This document shows positions 1 through 7,361 of a DNA stretch of 44,508 nt, piece by piece (positions within the stretch are counted from its first letter, which is position 1; every line of letters starts with the position of its first letter). The notes beneath the pieces are model-generated. The model ran no database searches, was not told the DNA's origin, and saw only the letters and a program-made list of their open reading frames with translations. The position numbers and the translations under genes were made by a program. The stretch covers positions 194,512 through 239,019 of the forward strand of contig NEWQ02000009.1 in assembly GCA_002869855.2 (NCBI GenBank). The letters run 5' to 3'. This DNA is from Nitrospira sp. CG24D (lineage in GTDB: Bacteria > Nitrospirota > Nitrospiria > Nitrospirales > Nitrospiraceae).

Positions 1-1
1 A

Positions 2-622
2 TCCAGCCAGGAGCGCCAGGCGAGCCTGATCCAGGCCGCCACGACACTGTTTGCTAAAAAGGGCTTCAACGGCACAACCACGAAAGAGATCGCCAAAGCC
101 GCCGGCATCAGTGAAGCCCTGGTATTCAAACACTTCCCGACCAAACGCGCCCTCTATGCCGCCATCCTTGCGGAAAAAGTCACGGTTAGCGAACTCCTCA
201 GCGCCATGGAAGAATCCGCCAAGAAACGGGACGACCGGCGCGTCTTTACCCTCATCGCCGGTTACCGGATTCGCCCCGGCGTGGATCCGACGTTACTGCG
301 ACTTCTGCTGTTCAGCGCTCTCGAAGGCCACGAACTATCCGACATGTTTTTCGGTAAACACCACAAAGTCTTTTATGACCATCTGGCGGCCTACATTCAC
401 ACGCGGGTTGTGGACGGCGCCTTTCGACAGGTCGATCCCCTCTTGGCCGCCCGTGCCTTCATCGGCATGGTCGTACACCATCGCCTGTTGCATGAAATCT
501 TCGGCGTACCGATGGACCGCTCGCATGATGACACCGTCTCCACCTATGTCGATGTATTTCTCCACGGGCTTGTGGCGGCACCTCAGACAGGCCGCGCCAG
601 GAAGTTAAGGACCCGGACATGA
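2..622 (+). CDS. TetR/AcrR-family transcriptional regulator (5' end outside window)
   Basis: The frame is open from base 2, so the true start lies to the left. The first visible ~60 residues are a typical TetR helix-turn-helix: an A-x-x-L-F-A-x-K-G-F segment, then T-T-T-K-E-I-A-x-x-A-G-I-S, then F-K-H-F-x-x-K. This is the DNA-binding half. The following ~140 residues are the helical ligand-binding and dimerisation half, ending in an Arg-rich tail. The stop codon overlaps the start of the RND adaptor (ATGA, 619-622), so the two genes are translationally coupled. By family precedent it represses the efflux operon it leads. Its ligand cannot be told. An internal ATG at 206 lies after the HTH and is not the start. 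Confidence 0.9.
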   Translation, partial: SSQERQASLIQAATTLFAKKGFNGTTTKEIAKAAGISEALVFKHFPTKRALYAAILAEKVTVSELLSAMEESAKKRDDRRVFTLIAGYRIRPGVDPTLLRLLLFSALEGHELSDMFFGKHHKVFYDHLAAYIHTRVVDGAFRQVDPLLAARAFIGMVVHHRLLHEIFGVPMDRSHDDTVSTYVDVFLHGLVAAPQTGRARKLRTRT

Positions 623-1848
623 GGTCATTAAAGCAACACCCGTTCGTCATTCTCGGCGTGATCATTTTCTTCGCCGTCACAGCGCTGGTGGTATTTCGAT
701 TGAGCAGCGGCGCCAAAACCGACAACAAGAAGACCCGCGTCATCACCGTGGGAACGACCACCCCGTTGAAACAAGATCTCCCCATCCGCCTGGCCTACAC
801 CGCCGACATCATTCCCAACCAGGTGGTGAATTTGTTTTCACGGGTCGACGGCTACATCGCCAAGATTCACGTGGACAAGGGGGATCACGTCAAAGCGAAT
901 CAACTGCTGGTCGAAATCGACCACACGGACTATCAGCATGCCGTCAATCAGGCCAAGGCGAACCTCGCGGCGGCCAAAGCCAAAGTCGCCCAGCAACAAG
1001 CGGCCGTTCGCAATGCGACGCTGACGCTCGACCGGATGCAGGCACTCATTAAGGACCAGTTTGTGTCGCAACAGGATTTGGATAACGCGCAAGTCAACTT
1101 TGACGGCGCTGCTGCCGCCCTGGAATCCTTGCAGGCCCAGGTCAAGCAGATGGAGGTGGCGCTCGCCCAGGCAGAGACGAACCTCGCCTACTCCTACATC
1201 CGCGCACCCTTTGCCGGCTATGTCGCAGAACGAAACCTCGATCCGGGCGCCAACGTCACGAGCGCCACCGCCAGCACCTCGACCAATTCGCGCGGCATCC
1301 TGAGCCTGCACGAGATTGAGACGGTGAGGATTCTGATCGAAGTGGTAGAGAAGGACATTCCCCTTGTCCACATCGGACAGAAAGCGGAGGTCCGCGCCGA
1401 AGCCTATCCCGATCGCGTGTTCGACGGGACCGTCACGCGGATCGTCCAGGCGCTCAATCGGGCCACTCGCACCATGACTGTCGAGATTGATCTCTCCAAT
1501 AAGGACCGGGCGTTGAAGGGCGGCATGTTCGCGCGCGTCGAAGCCTTGGTGGGCACCCACCAACAGGCGGTGCAAATCCCGATCGACGCCGTCAGCCGGC
1601 TGGAAGACGTGCAGTATGTCTACATCGTGCGGGACGGCAAAGCCCAACGCGTGAATGTCGAAATCGGCGCCCGCGAAGAGAATCGCGTAGAAATTACCAA
1701 GGGCTTGAGCGGAAGCGAGCAGATCATCGTGTCGGGCAAAGACCTCGTGCACGACGGCACCCCTGTTCAGGCACAGTCGCTTGCGCCCAATGTGCCGACC
1801 GAATCCCCGGCGCCTACGTCAGTTTCACCCACCCCCGCCAAAGGGTAG
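619..1848 (+). CDS. RND efflux periplasmic adaptor subunit (MexA/AcrA family)
   Basis: The protein has 409 residues. A membrane anchor spans about residues 9-27 with no lipobox Cys, so it is anchored by an uncleaved helix. Residues ~70-105 form the first half of a biotinyl/lipoyl-like domain (G-Y-I-A-K-I-H-V-D-K-G-D-x-V). An Ala/Gln-rich alpha-helical hairpin follows (~105-195), then the second lipoyl half (I-R-A-P-F-x-G-Y-V) and the beta-barrel and membrane-proximal domains. The Pro/Ser/Thr-rich tail is probably disordered. It bridges the inner-membrane pump to an outer-membrane channel. It overlaps the TetR gene by 4 nt and sits 8 nt before the pump gene, so the three form one operon. No outer-membrane factor gene follows. 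Confidence 0.93.
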   Translation: MRSLKQHPFVILGVIIFFAVTALVVFRLSSGAKTDNKKTRVITVGTTTPLKQDLPIRLAYTADIIPNQVVNLFSRVDGYIAKIHVDKGDHVKANQLLVEIDHTDYQHAVNQAKANLAAAKAKVAQQQAAVRNATLTLDRMQALIKDQFVSQQDLDNAQVNFDGAAAALESLQAQVKQMEVALAQAETNLAYSYIRAPFAGYVAERNLDPGANVTSATASTSTNSRGILSLHEIETVRILIEVVEKDIPLVHIGQKAEVRAEAYPDRVFDGTVTRIVQALNRATRTMTVEIDLSNKDRALKGGMFARVEALVGTHQQAVQIPIDAVSRLEDVQYVYIVRDGKAQRVNVEIGAREENRVEITKGLSGSEQIIVSGKDLVHDGTPVQAQSLAPNVPTESPAPTSVSPTPAKG

Positions 1849-1856
1849 ACCCGTAT

Positions 1857-4800
1857 ATGTGGCTGACGCTCCTGGCACTCAGGAATCGTATCGGCATCCT
1901 GATGTTGTCGCTTGCGATGGTGGTGCTGGGCGTCACGTCGTTGGAACGGCTCCCCGTCGATCTCTTTCCCAACATCCAGGTACCCGTCGCCTTCGTCGGG
2001 GTCATCTATAAAGGTGCGCCGCCACTCGACATCGAACAAAGCGTCGTCTATCCCATCGAAAAAGCCGTGAGTTCCGCCTCCAACGTGGAGCATGTCGAAT
2101 CCTTTTCGAAACAAGGCATCGGCGCGGTCCAGATCTGGTTCAACTGGGGCGCCGACATCAATGTCGGCCAAATGGAGGTGATGCAGCGCATCACCCAGAT
2201 TCTGAACAGTCTGCCGCCGGGTATCTTGCAACCCTTTATCGTGAAGTTCGACGTCTCCAATATCCCGGTGTCGTTCGTCACCGTCTCCAGCGACGATCTG
2301 GACGAGCGGGCGCTCTACGATCTGGCCTACAACACGATCGCGCCGCAGATTGAGCAGATCGCCAATGTCGCCGCCGCAACGGTGGAAGGCGGGAAGATCC
2401 GCCAGATCAACATCAACCTGGACCCGGCTCTGCTCAACGCGCGTGGGCTGTCGATTCTCGACGTCGTGAAGTCTGTCAAGGCGGCCAATCTGATCCTGCC
2501 GTCCGGGGATTTGAAGGCCGGTAATCTCGACTACAACGTCTTCACGAACAATCAATTCAAGACGGTCGATCCAATCCAAGACGTCATCGTGAAAGTGAAT
2601 CAGCAGGGCAGCCCGGTCCGCGTCCGCGATGTCGGAACCGTGACCGACTCCTCCGACATCCAGACCAACATCGTCCGCACCGACGGCACCAGAGCCGTGT
2701 ATCTCCGCGTGAACAAGCAACCCATCGCCAACACCGTGGGAGTCGTGGACGCCCTTCGCGCGGCACTCCCCAAGATGATCGGTATTCCGCCCGGCGTGAA
2801 ACTCGGCATCTCCTTCGATCAATCGGTCTACATCCGCCAATCCATCCAGAACCTGATCGAGCAGGCCCTGCACGGATCCCTGCTCGCCGCCGCCGTGATT
2901 CTGATTTTTCTGCGCAATCTGACGAGCACCCTGATCATTTCCGTTTCGATTCCGCTGTCGATCCTGGTGACCTTCATCGTGCTCTACTTCACCGGTCAGA
3001 CGCTGAACGTCTTTACGCTGGGAGGGCTCGCCCTGGGCATTGGCCGGCTCGTCGACGACTCGATCGTGGAATTAGAAAATATTCAGCGGCATCTCAATAC
3101 GACTCCGCGCCGGTGGGACGCCATCCTGGAAGCCGCCCGCGAGGTCGCCATGCCGATCTTCGCCTCGACTGTCACGACAGTGGTCGTCTTCTTGCCCATG
3201 TTCTTCGTCGTCGGCATCGCCCGGCTCTTGCTGATTCCGCTGACCGTCACCATCGCCATCGCCCTCTTCACTTCCTTTTTCATCTCGCGCACGGTCACTC
3301 CGGCGCTCTGCTATAAATTTCTGAAGCCCGAGCAAGAGGCACACCGGTCCATGCCGGCCTGGTTCGTGCGCATCATGGACTGGAGCCGCGACCGCTATGA
3401 ATCGCTGGACCGCAGCTACGAGGACTCGTTGCGCTGGGTGCTCGCGCACCCCCGCCTGTTCATCACCGCCGTCGTGCTGCTCTTCATCGGCTCCCTCATG
3501 CTGCTCCCGATGATCGGCACGGAGTTCCTGCCGGTCTCTGATGAAAGCCAGTTCCGCATTGTTCTGCGCGCTCCGGTCGGCCAGCGCGTGGAGAAAACGG
3601 AACAGCAGGTCGCTGAAGTCGAACGGGTGCTCAGAGAAAACATTCCACCAGACGAACTGGAAACGATGGTCTCCAGCACCGGCGTCCTCGCCCAGGGCCG
3701 CTCCTCCCTCTTCAACCCCAACACCGGCCCGCATACCTCCGTCATCTCCGTCTACCTCACTCCGCCGGACAAACGGAAGCGGAACCAGGTGCAGGTCATG
3801 AACGACGTGCGGCCGAAAATCATCAAGCTGTTTCCCGGTGTCGCCATGTTCTTCGATCCGGGTGGATTGGTGAAGCGGGTGACCAGCTTCGGCTCGCAGA
3901 AATCGATTGATGTCGAGATTTACGGGTACGATTTTGAAAAAGCGCGCGGCGTGATCCGCCAGGTCGAAGACGCCATGCACAAGATACCGGGAATCGCCGA
4001 CATCGAAGTGAGCCGGGAAGAGAACTACCCGGAGATCAACGTGGTGGTGGACCGGGAAAAAGCCGCACTGCTGGGTATCAGCGAAACCGACGTGGCCAAC
4101 GCCGTCCTGTTTTCCCTCAACGGAAACGGACAGACCGACCCGATCATCTATACCGATCCGCAGAACGGGAATGAGTACTACATCAGCGCCTGGCTGGCAG
4201 AAGAGCACCGCAAGAACCTCACCGACCTGGACAACATTCTGCTCACGACGAAGGCGGGAGAGCCGGTGCTGCTCAAGAACGTGGCCTCACTGAAGTTGAA
4301 TGCCGGACCGGTGAAGATCGACCGGAAATATTTCCAGCGCGTCGTCCATATTACCGCCAACCCCACCACGCGCCCGTTGGGCGCCATTGCCGAAGACCTG
4401 GAAACGGCCTTTGCCGCCTTCCAACTGCCGACCGGATTCACCATCAAGTTGGCCGGGCAGATTCAGCAACAGCGGGAAACCTTCCAGGGCCTGCAGTTCG
4501 CCACCATCCTCGCGCTGGCCCTGGTCTATATGGTGATGGCGGCGCAGTTCAAATCGTTGATCGACCCCTTCATCATCATGTTTTCGGTGCCGATGGGCTT
4601 CCCTGGCGTGATTCTGATTCTGTTCCTGACCAACACCACGCTCTCGACCACGTCGATGATGGGCATCATCATGATGCTCGGCATCGTCGTCTCGAACGGC
4701 GTGCTCCTCGTCGATTATACGAACGTCCTGCGCCGCAGAGGCCACTCGTTGGCGGACGCGGTCATCACAGCTTCGCGCACGCGGTTGCGCCCGATCCTGA

Positions 4801-5042
4801 TGACCTCGCTTGCCACCGTATTCGGCCTACTCCCGATGGCCATCGGCTGGGGTACCGGCGGAGAAACGAACGCACCGCTCGCGCGGTCCGTCGTCGGGGG
4901 GCTCAGCGTCTCGACATTGTTGACGCTCTTTCTTGTGCCGACCATGTATATGATTTTTGAAGAATGGTTCCCGAGGAAATTCAGCGAAGAACAGCCGGCC
5001 GTTGCTCCCGTACAGACCAGCCCGCTTCCGGCTCTGGAATAG
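1857..5042 (+). CDS. RND multidrug efflux permease (HAE1/AcrB family)
   Basis: The protein has 1061 residues, the usual length for HAE1 pumps, with two repeats of six membrane helices and large periplasmic loops. The first helix is near residues 8-28. Around residue 400, in TM4, the motif G-R-L-V-D-D-S-I-V-x-x-E-N-I holds the paired aspartates of the proton relay. Further helix blocks lie at ~340-490, ~530-560 and ~870-1035. The second repeat carries G-I-V-V-S-N-G-V-L-L-V-D-Y, as expected. It should export hydrophobic or amphipathic compounds using the proton motive force together with the adaptor upstream. Substrate is unknown. It ends 17 nt before the convergent GTPase gene. Confidence 0.95.
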   Translation: MWLTLLALRNRIGILMLSLAMVVLGVTSLERLPVDLFPNIQVPVAFVGVIYKGAPPLDIEQSVVYPIEKAVSSASNVEHVESFSKQGIGAVQIWFNWGADINVGQMEVMQRITQILNSLPPGILQPFIVKFDVSNIPVSFVTVSSDDLDERALYDLAYNTIAPQIEQIANVAAATVEGGKIRQININLDPALLNARGLSILDVVKSVKAANLILPSGDLKAGNLDYNVFTNNQFKTVDPIQDVIVKVNQQGSPVRVRDVGTVTDSSDIQTNIVRTDGTRAVYLRVNKQPIANTVGVVDALRAALPKMIGIPPGVKLGISFDQSVYIRQSIQNLIEQALHGSLLAAAVILIFLRNLTSTLIISVSIPLSILVTFIVLYFTGQTLNVFTLGGLALGIGRLVDDSIVELENIQRHLNTTPRRWDAILEAAREVAMPIFASTVTTVVVFLPMFFVVGIARLLLIPLTVTIAIALFTSFFISRTVTPALCYKFLKPEQEAHRSMPAWFVRIMDWSRDRYESLDRSYEDSLRWVLAHPRLFITAVVLLFIGSLMLLPMIGTEFLPVSDESQFRIVLRAPVGQRVEKTEQQVAEVERVLRENIPPDELETMVSSTGVLAQGRSSLFNPNTGPHTSVISVYLTPPDKRKRNQVQVMNDVRPKIIKLFPGVAMFFDPGGLVKRVTSFGSQKSIDVEIYGYDFEKARGVIRQVEDAMHKIPGIADIEVSREENYPEINVVVDREKAALLGISETDVANAVLFSLNGNGQTDPIIYTDPQNGNEYYISAWLAEEHRKNLTDLDNILLTTKAGEPVLLKNVASLKLNAGPVKIDRKYFQRVVHITANPTTRPLGAIAEDLETAFAAFQLPTGFTIKLAGQIQQQRETFQGLQFATILALALVYMVMAAQFKSLIDPFIIMFSVPMGFPGVILILFLTNTTLSTTSMMGIIMMLGIVVSNGVLLVDYTNVLRRRGHSLADAVITASRTRLRPILMTSLATVFGLLPMAIGWGTGGETNAPLARSVVGGLSVSTLLTLFLVPTMYMIFEEWFPRKFSEEQPAVAPVQTSPLPALE

Positions 5043-5059
5043 CCTCCAGCCCGGTCCCT

Positions 5060-5929
5060 TCAGGCTGGTTCAGACTGCGCTTCGTCCTCTGGCCCTGGAA
5101 CTTCCAAACTAGTGCGGCCCAGCGTGCCGTCGCGATAATCGGCTAAGAGAATCCTCGCCGCTTTGTCCCGATCCAACGCCCCGCCGCTTCCGGCCAACAG
5201 ACAGCCGCGCTTTCTGGCGATGGCTTCAATCACCCCCGCACTCGTCAGTCCCTCGGCCGCAAAGCCATAGCGGCCTGTCAGTCTGGCGGGGTACCGCTCG
5301 AGCAACTTCCCGGCAAGAAACTCGGCGACGGTTTCATCATCCACGACCGTGTGCCCGACGGCATTGATGGTGGCAAGCAGCAGACCCACCTGCGGGTCTT
5401 TGATCGTCCCCCAGAGCAGTCCGGGCGAGTCAATAATAGCCATCCGGTCGTTCAGCTTGTGCCGCTGTTGGACTTTCGTCACCGCCGGTTCATCCCCCAC
5501 ACGGGCGATGCGCCGTTTGAGGAGCGCATTCATCAGGGTCGACTTGCCGACATTGGGGACTCCCATGATCAGCATGCGTAGCGGCTTGACGATACTGTTG
5601 CGATGGGGAGCGATCTGCTGGCACAGGCGGGGGATCTTGGCAGCGTCACCCGCACCCTTGCACGACAAGGCCACGGCCGTCACGCCCTCTTGTTGGTTAT
5701 ACCGTTCGAGCCAGCCCTTCGTCACAGCCGGGTCGGCGAGATCGGCTTTGTTCAGGACCTTGAGGCACGGACGCTGCCGGGGCAGGCGCAACTCTTCGAT
5801 CAATGGATTGCAGCTGGCCTGAGGGACCCGCGCATCCAGCACCTCAACGATCACATCGATCGCTTCCATCGTCTTGGCCGCTTCTTTGCGCGCCGCATTC
5901 ATATGACCGGGGAACCACTGTATGGACAT
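5060..5929 (-). CDS. ylqF: YlqF/RbgA-type ribosome biogenesis GTPase
   Basis: The 289-residue protein begins M-S-I-Q-W-F-P-G-H-M, the hallmark N-terminus of YlqF, so the ATG at 5929 is chosen over a longer open frame. The GTPase motifs are circularly permuted: G4 (L-N-K-A-D-L, ~residue 58) precedes G1 (G-V-P-N-V-G-K-S-T, ~residue 120) and G3 (D-S-P-G-L, ~residue 165). The C-terminal ~100 residues form the RNA-binding helical domain. In Bacillus the homologue acts in late assembly of the 50S subunit. Here it stands alone, convergent with the RND operon. Confidence 0.92.
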   Translation of the reverse strand: MSIQWFPGHMNAARKEAAKTMEAIDVIVEVLDARVPQASCNPLIEELRLPRQRPCLKVLNKADLADPAVTKGWLERYNQQEGVTAVALSCKGAGDAAKIPRLCQQIAPHRNSIVKPLRMLIMGVPNVGKSTLMNALLKRRIARVGDEPAVTKVQQRHKLNDRMAIIDSPGLLWGTIKDPQVGLLLATINAVGHTVVDDETVAEFLAGKLLERYPARLTGRYGFAAEGLTSAGVIEAIARKRGCLLAGSGGALDRDKAARILLADYRDGTLGRTSLEVPGPEDEAQSEPA

Positions 5930-6054
5930 GACGATCGTCTTTCTGATTAAGAGGACAGAGTCACAGCGTCGCAGAGAGGGGCAAGAGCCGTCAAGCGCAG
6001 GCTCTGCGCGTCCAGTCGGTCGCTGCAAGACGACTACGAACAGCTGAAGAGAAA

Positions 6055-6390
6055 TCAGGCCCCGAGGGTGGGAAACAGCGATTTGAGCTGCATGGCCAGG
6101 CCCATATCTCCGCTCACGCGGAGGCGGCCGGTCATCACGCTGGCCGGAACATTGAGCTTGCCGTTGAGCAGCTTCAGGCAATCATCCCCCGCCATGAAGA
6201 TGGTCACCTGCGGATCGGCATGCGCACCCGCCTGCACCGTACAGGCCCCATCCTTGACCTGTACCGAGTACTGCCCGCCCTGAGTGCCGCTCAGTTCAAA
6301 TTGATACACGGCGGTCACATCTTCGGCGGCATCCCGATCGAGCGAGGCCGGCAGCAACTGGAAAAATTCGCCGATGGGGGTGGGCTTCAT
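6055..6390 (-). CDS. SCP2 sterol-binding-domain protein
   Basis: The 111-residue protein is a single SCP2 domain. Visible marks are the Tyr-x-Phe-x-Leu strand with a G-T-Q-G-G-x-Y turn, the strand with C-T-V-x-x-G, the segment A-D-P-Q-V-T-I-F-M, and the C-terminal half with L-L-N-G-K-L, a G-x-L-x-V-S-G-D-M motif and the closing helix. Bacterial SCP2 proteins bind lipids or acyl chains, and their in vivo role is mostly unknown. The start is the Met at 6390 (M-K-P-T-P-I). An upstream in-frame Met at 6462 would add a Cys/His-rich stretch that runs through the stem-loop at 6425-6450 and is not typical of the family. Confidence 0.8.
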   Translation of the reverse strand: MKPTPIGEFFQLLPASLDRDAAEDVTAVYQFELSGTQGGQYSVQVKDGACTVQAGAHADPQVTIFMAGDDCLKLLNGKLNVPASVMTGRLRVSGDMGLAMQLKSLFPTLGA

Positions 6391-6424
6391 GACTGGATAG
6401 AAGGGATTGTGTAGGTGACGGCAA

Positions 6425-6450
6425 TGGGGGCCACAAATTTGCGGCCCCCA
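6425..6450. terminator. GC-rich stem-loop between the SpeD-like and SCP2 genes
   Basis: TGGGGGCC at 6425-6432 pairs perfectly with GGCCCCCA at 6443-6450 around a 10-nt loop. On the minus strand it lies after the SpeD-like gene and before the SCP2 start, so it could end or attenuate the upstream transcript. There is no T-run behind it, so intrinsic termination is not assured. Confidence 0.35.
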
Positions 6451-6477
6451 CGCGCAGGCCATTCAATAACTATCTAG

Positions 6478-6918
6478 CTAGTAACGAAGCGTGACCGTCG
6501 CCATGCTCCGGCGCGCACCGAAGAATTCCTTCGAGAAGGATTCGACGACGGCAGGGTCATACCCCTTGCAGCTGAAAATATCGAGATAGGCGTTGTTGGT
6601 GTCGTTGGCAAAATGGCCGCCGATCAAAGACGTCGAGATCAGCTGCACCATGGAGTAACCGGCCACACGACCTTCGCCGAAATTCACGACCTGGCACTCG
6701 CCAAAACGCTTCATCCCGATGAGCTCGCACAGCTCAACGACATAGCGCTTGATGTGGTCAGCATCACGGATGAGGTCGGGATTGCAATCTTGGAGATCGA
6801 CGGCGGTGCAGAGGCCCCATGCCTTGCCGGGTCCTACCATGTCCTGGACAGGCAGTGAAGCGGCGACAGGGGTGCTCGTTGGTAAGATTGACGACTCGGA
6901 TCCGGCCGAGATGCTCAT
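6478..6918 (-). CDS. S-adenosylmethionine decarboxylase-like (SpeD-like) protein
   Basis: The 146-residue protein starts at the ATG at 6918, preceded by AGAAAGG at good distance. After ~35 variable residues it follows the bacterial SpeD pattern: W-G-x-x-x-x-x-D-L-x-x-C-N, a helix with I-K-R-Y-V-V-E-L, a V-A-G-Y-S strand, then I-S-T-S-L-I-G-G-H-F where SpeD has the self-cleaving E-S-H-x-x-x-H-T, then Y-L-D-I-F-S-C. The Ser that becomes the pyruvoyl group, the second His and the late Cys are kept. The Glu before the Ser is Thr, and the first His is Leu. It may therefore be a pyruvoyl enzyme with another substrate, or inactive. SpeD homologues that became arginine or ornithine decarboxylases are known. 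No other polyamine gene is adjacent. Confidence 0.65.
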   Translation of the reverse strand: MSISAGSESSILPTSTPVAASLPVQDMVGPGKAWGLCTAVDLQDCNPDLIRDADHIKRYVVELCELIGMKRFGECQVVNFGEGRVAGYSMVQLISTSLIGGHFANDTNNAYLDIFSCKGYDPAVVESFSKEFFGARRSMATVTLRY

Positions 6919-6975
6919 GGGTTGAGACCTTTCTGTTAAAGAGTAAAGAGGCACGCGCGCGGCACATTTTTTTGC

Positions 6976-6981
6976 ACTATA
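6976..6981 (-). promoter_or_regulatory. Possible -10 box of the SpeD-like gene
   Basis: TATAGT on the minus strand lies 57 nt upstream of the ATG at 6918, within an A/T-tract-rich stretch (6968-7027) that contrasts with the surrounding GC-rich DNA. No good -35 box was found at 16-18 nt, so this is tentative. Confidence 0.3.
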
Positions 6982-7084
6982 CCATGAAGTTTTTTCAGTG
7001 AGACGCAGCGCGAAAACTTTTTTTTAGCTTGGGCCATCCGGTGCTCTCCAAGTCGGTTGACAAGGTTCACACCCCTCGGTGACA

Positions 7085-7282
7085 ATGCGCCCCACTATGA
7101 GCAACCCATCGACTCCGACCGCATCCGCAGCCACACTCCCGGACCGGCTCTGCACCTGGTGCAAGGTGCCGATGAAGAAACGCCTGGTCGGCGGCGCGCA
7201 ATTCGTCCACTACACCTGCCCGAAGTGCGTCTTCCAGCACACGACCAGATTGGGCCCGAAGCTCCCTCCGGTCAAACACTAA
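7085..7282 (+). CDS. Small zinc-ribbon protein
   Basis: The protein has about 65 residues. Two knuckles, C-T-W-C and C-P-K-C, are about 20 residues apart and should bind one zinc ion. The spacer is basic (M-K-K-R). The start is uncertain: GTG at 7079, ATG at 7085 and ATG at 7097 are all in frame, and none has a strong ribosome binding site. Nothing more specific can be said of its function. It lies between the divergent SpeD-like gene and the patatin-like lipoprotein. Confidence 0.6.
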   Translation: MRPTMSNPSTPTASAATLPDRLCTWCKVPMKKRLVGGAQFVHYTCPKCVFQHTTRLGPKLPPVKH

Positions 7283-7361
7283 ACTCCCTCTCGGTTGCTA
7301 CCCCCCAAAGCTTAAGTGGAATCACTCGCCCCTCTTTCTTCACTTCCTAGATTCCGCTACA

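Noticed and set aside
1767..4745. Several long minus-strand frames (up to 378 codons) opposite the RND pump
   Set aside because: They are rich in His, Asp, Arg and Gly, as expected for the complement of a GC-rich gene, and match no family. The plus-strand gene is complete and unmistakable.
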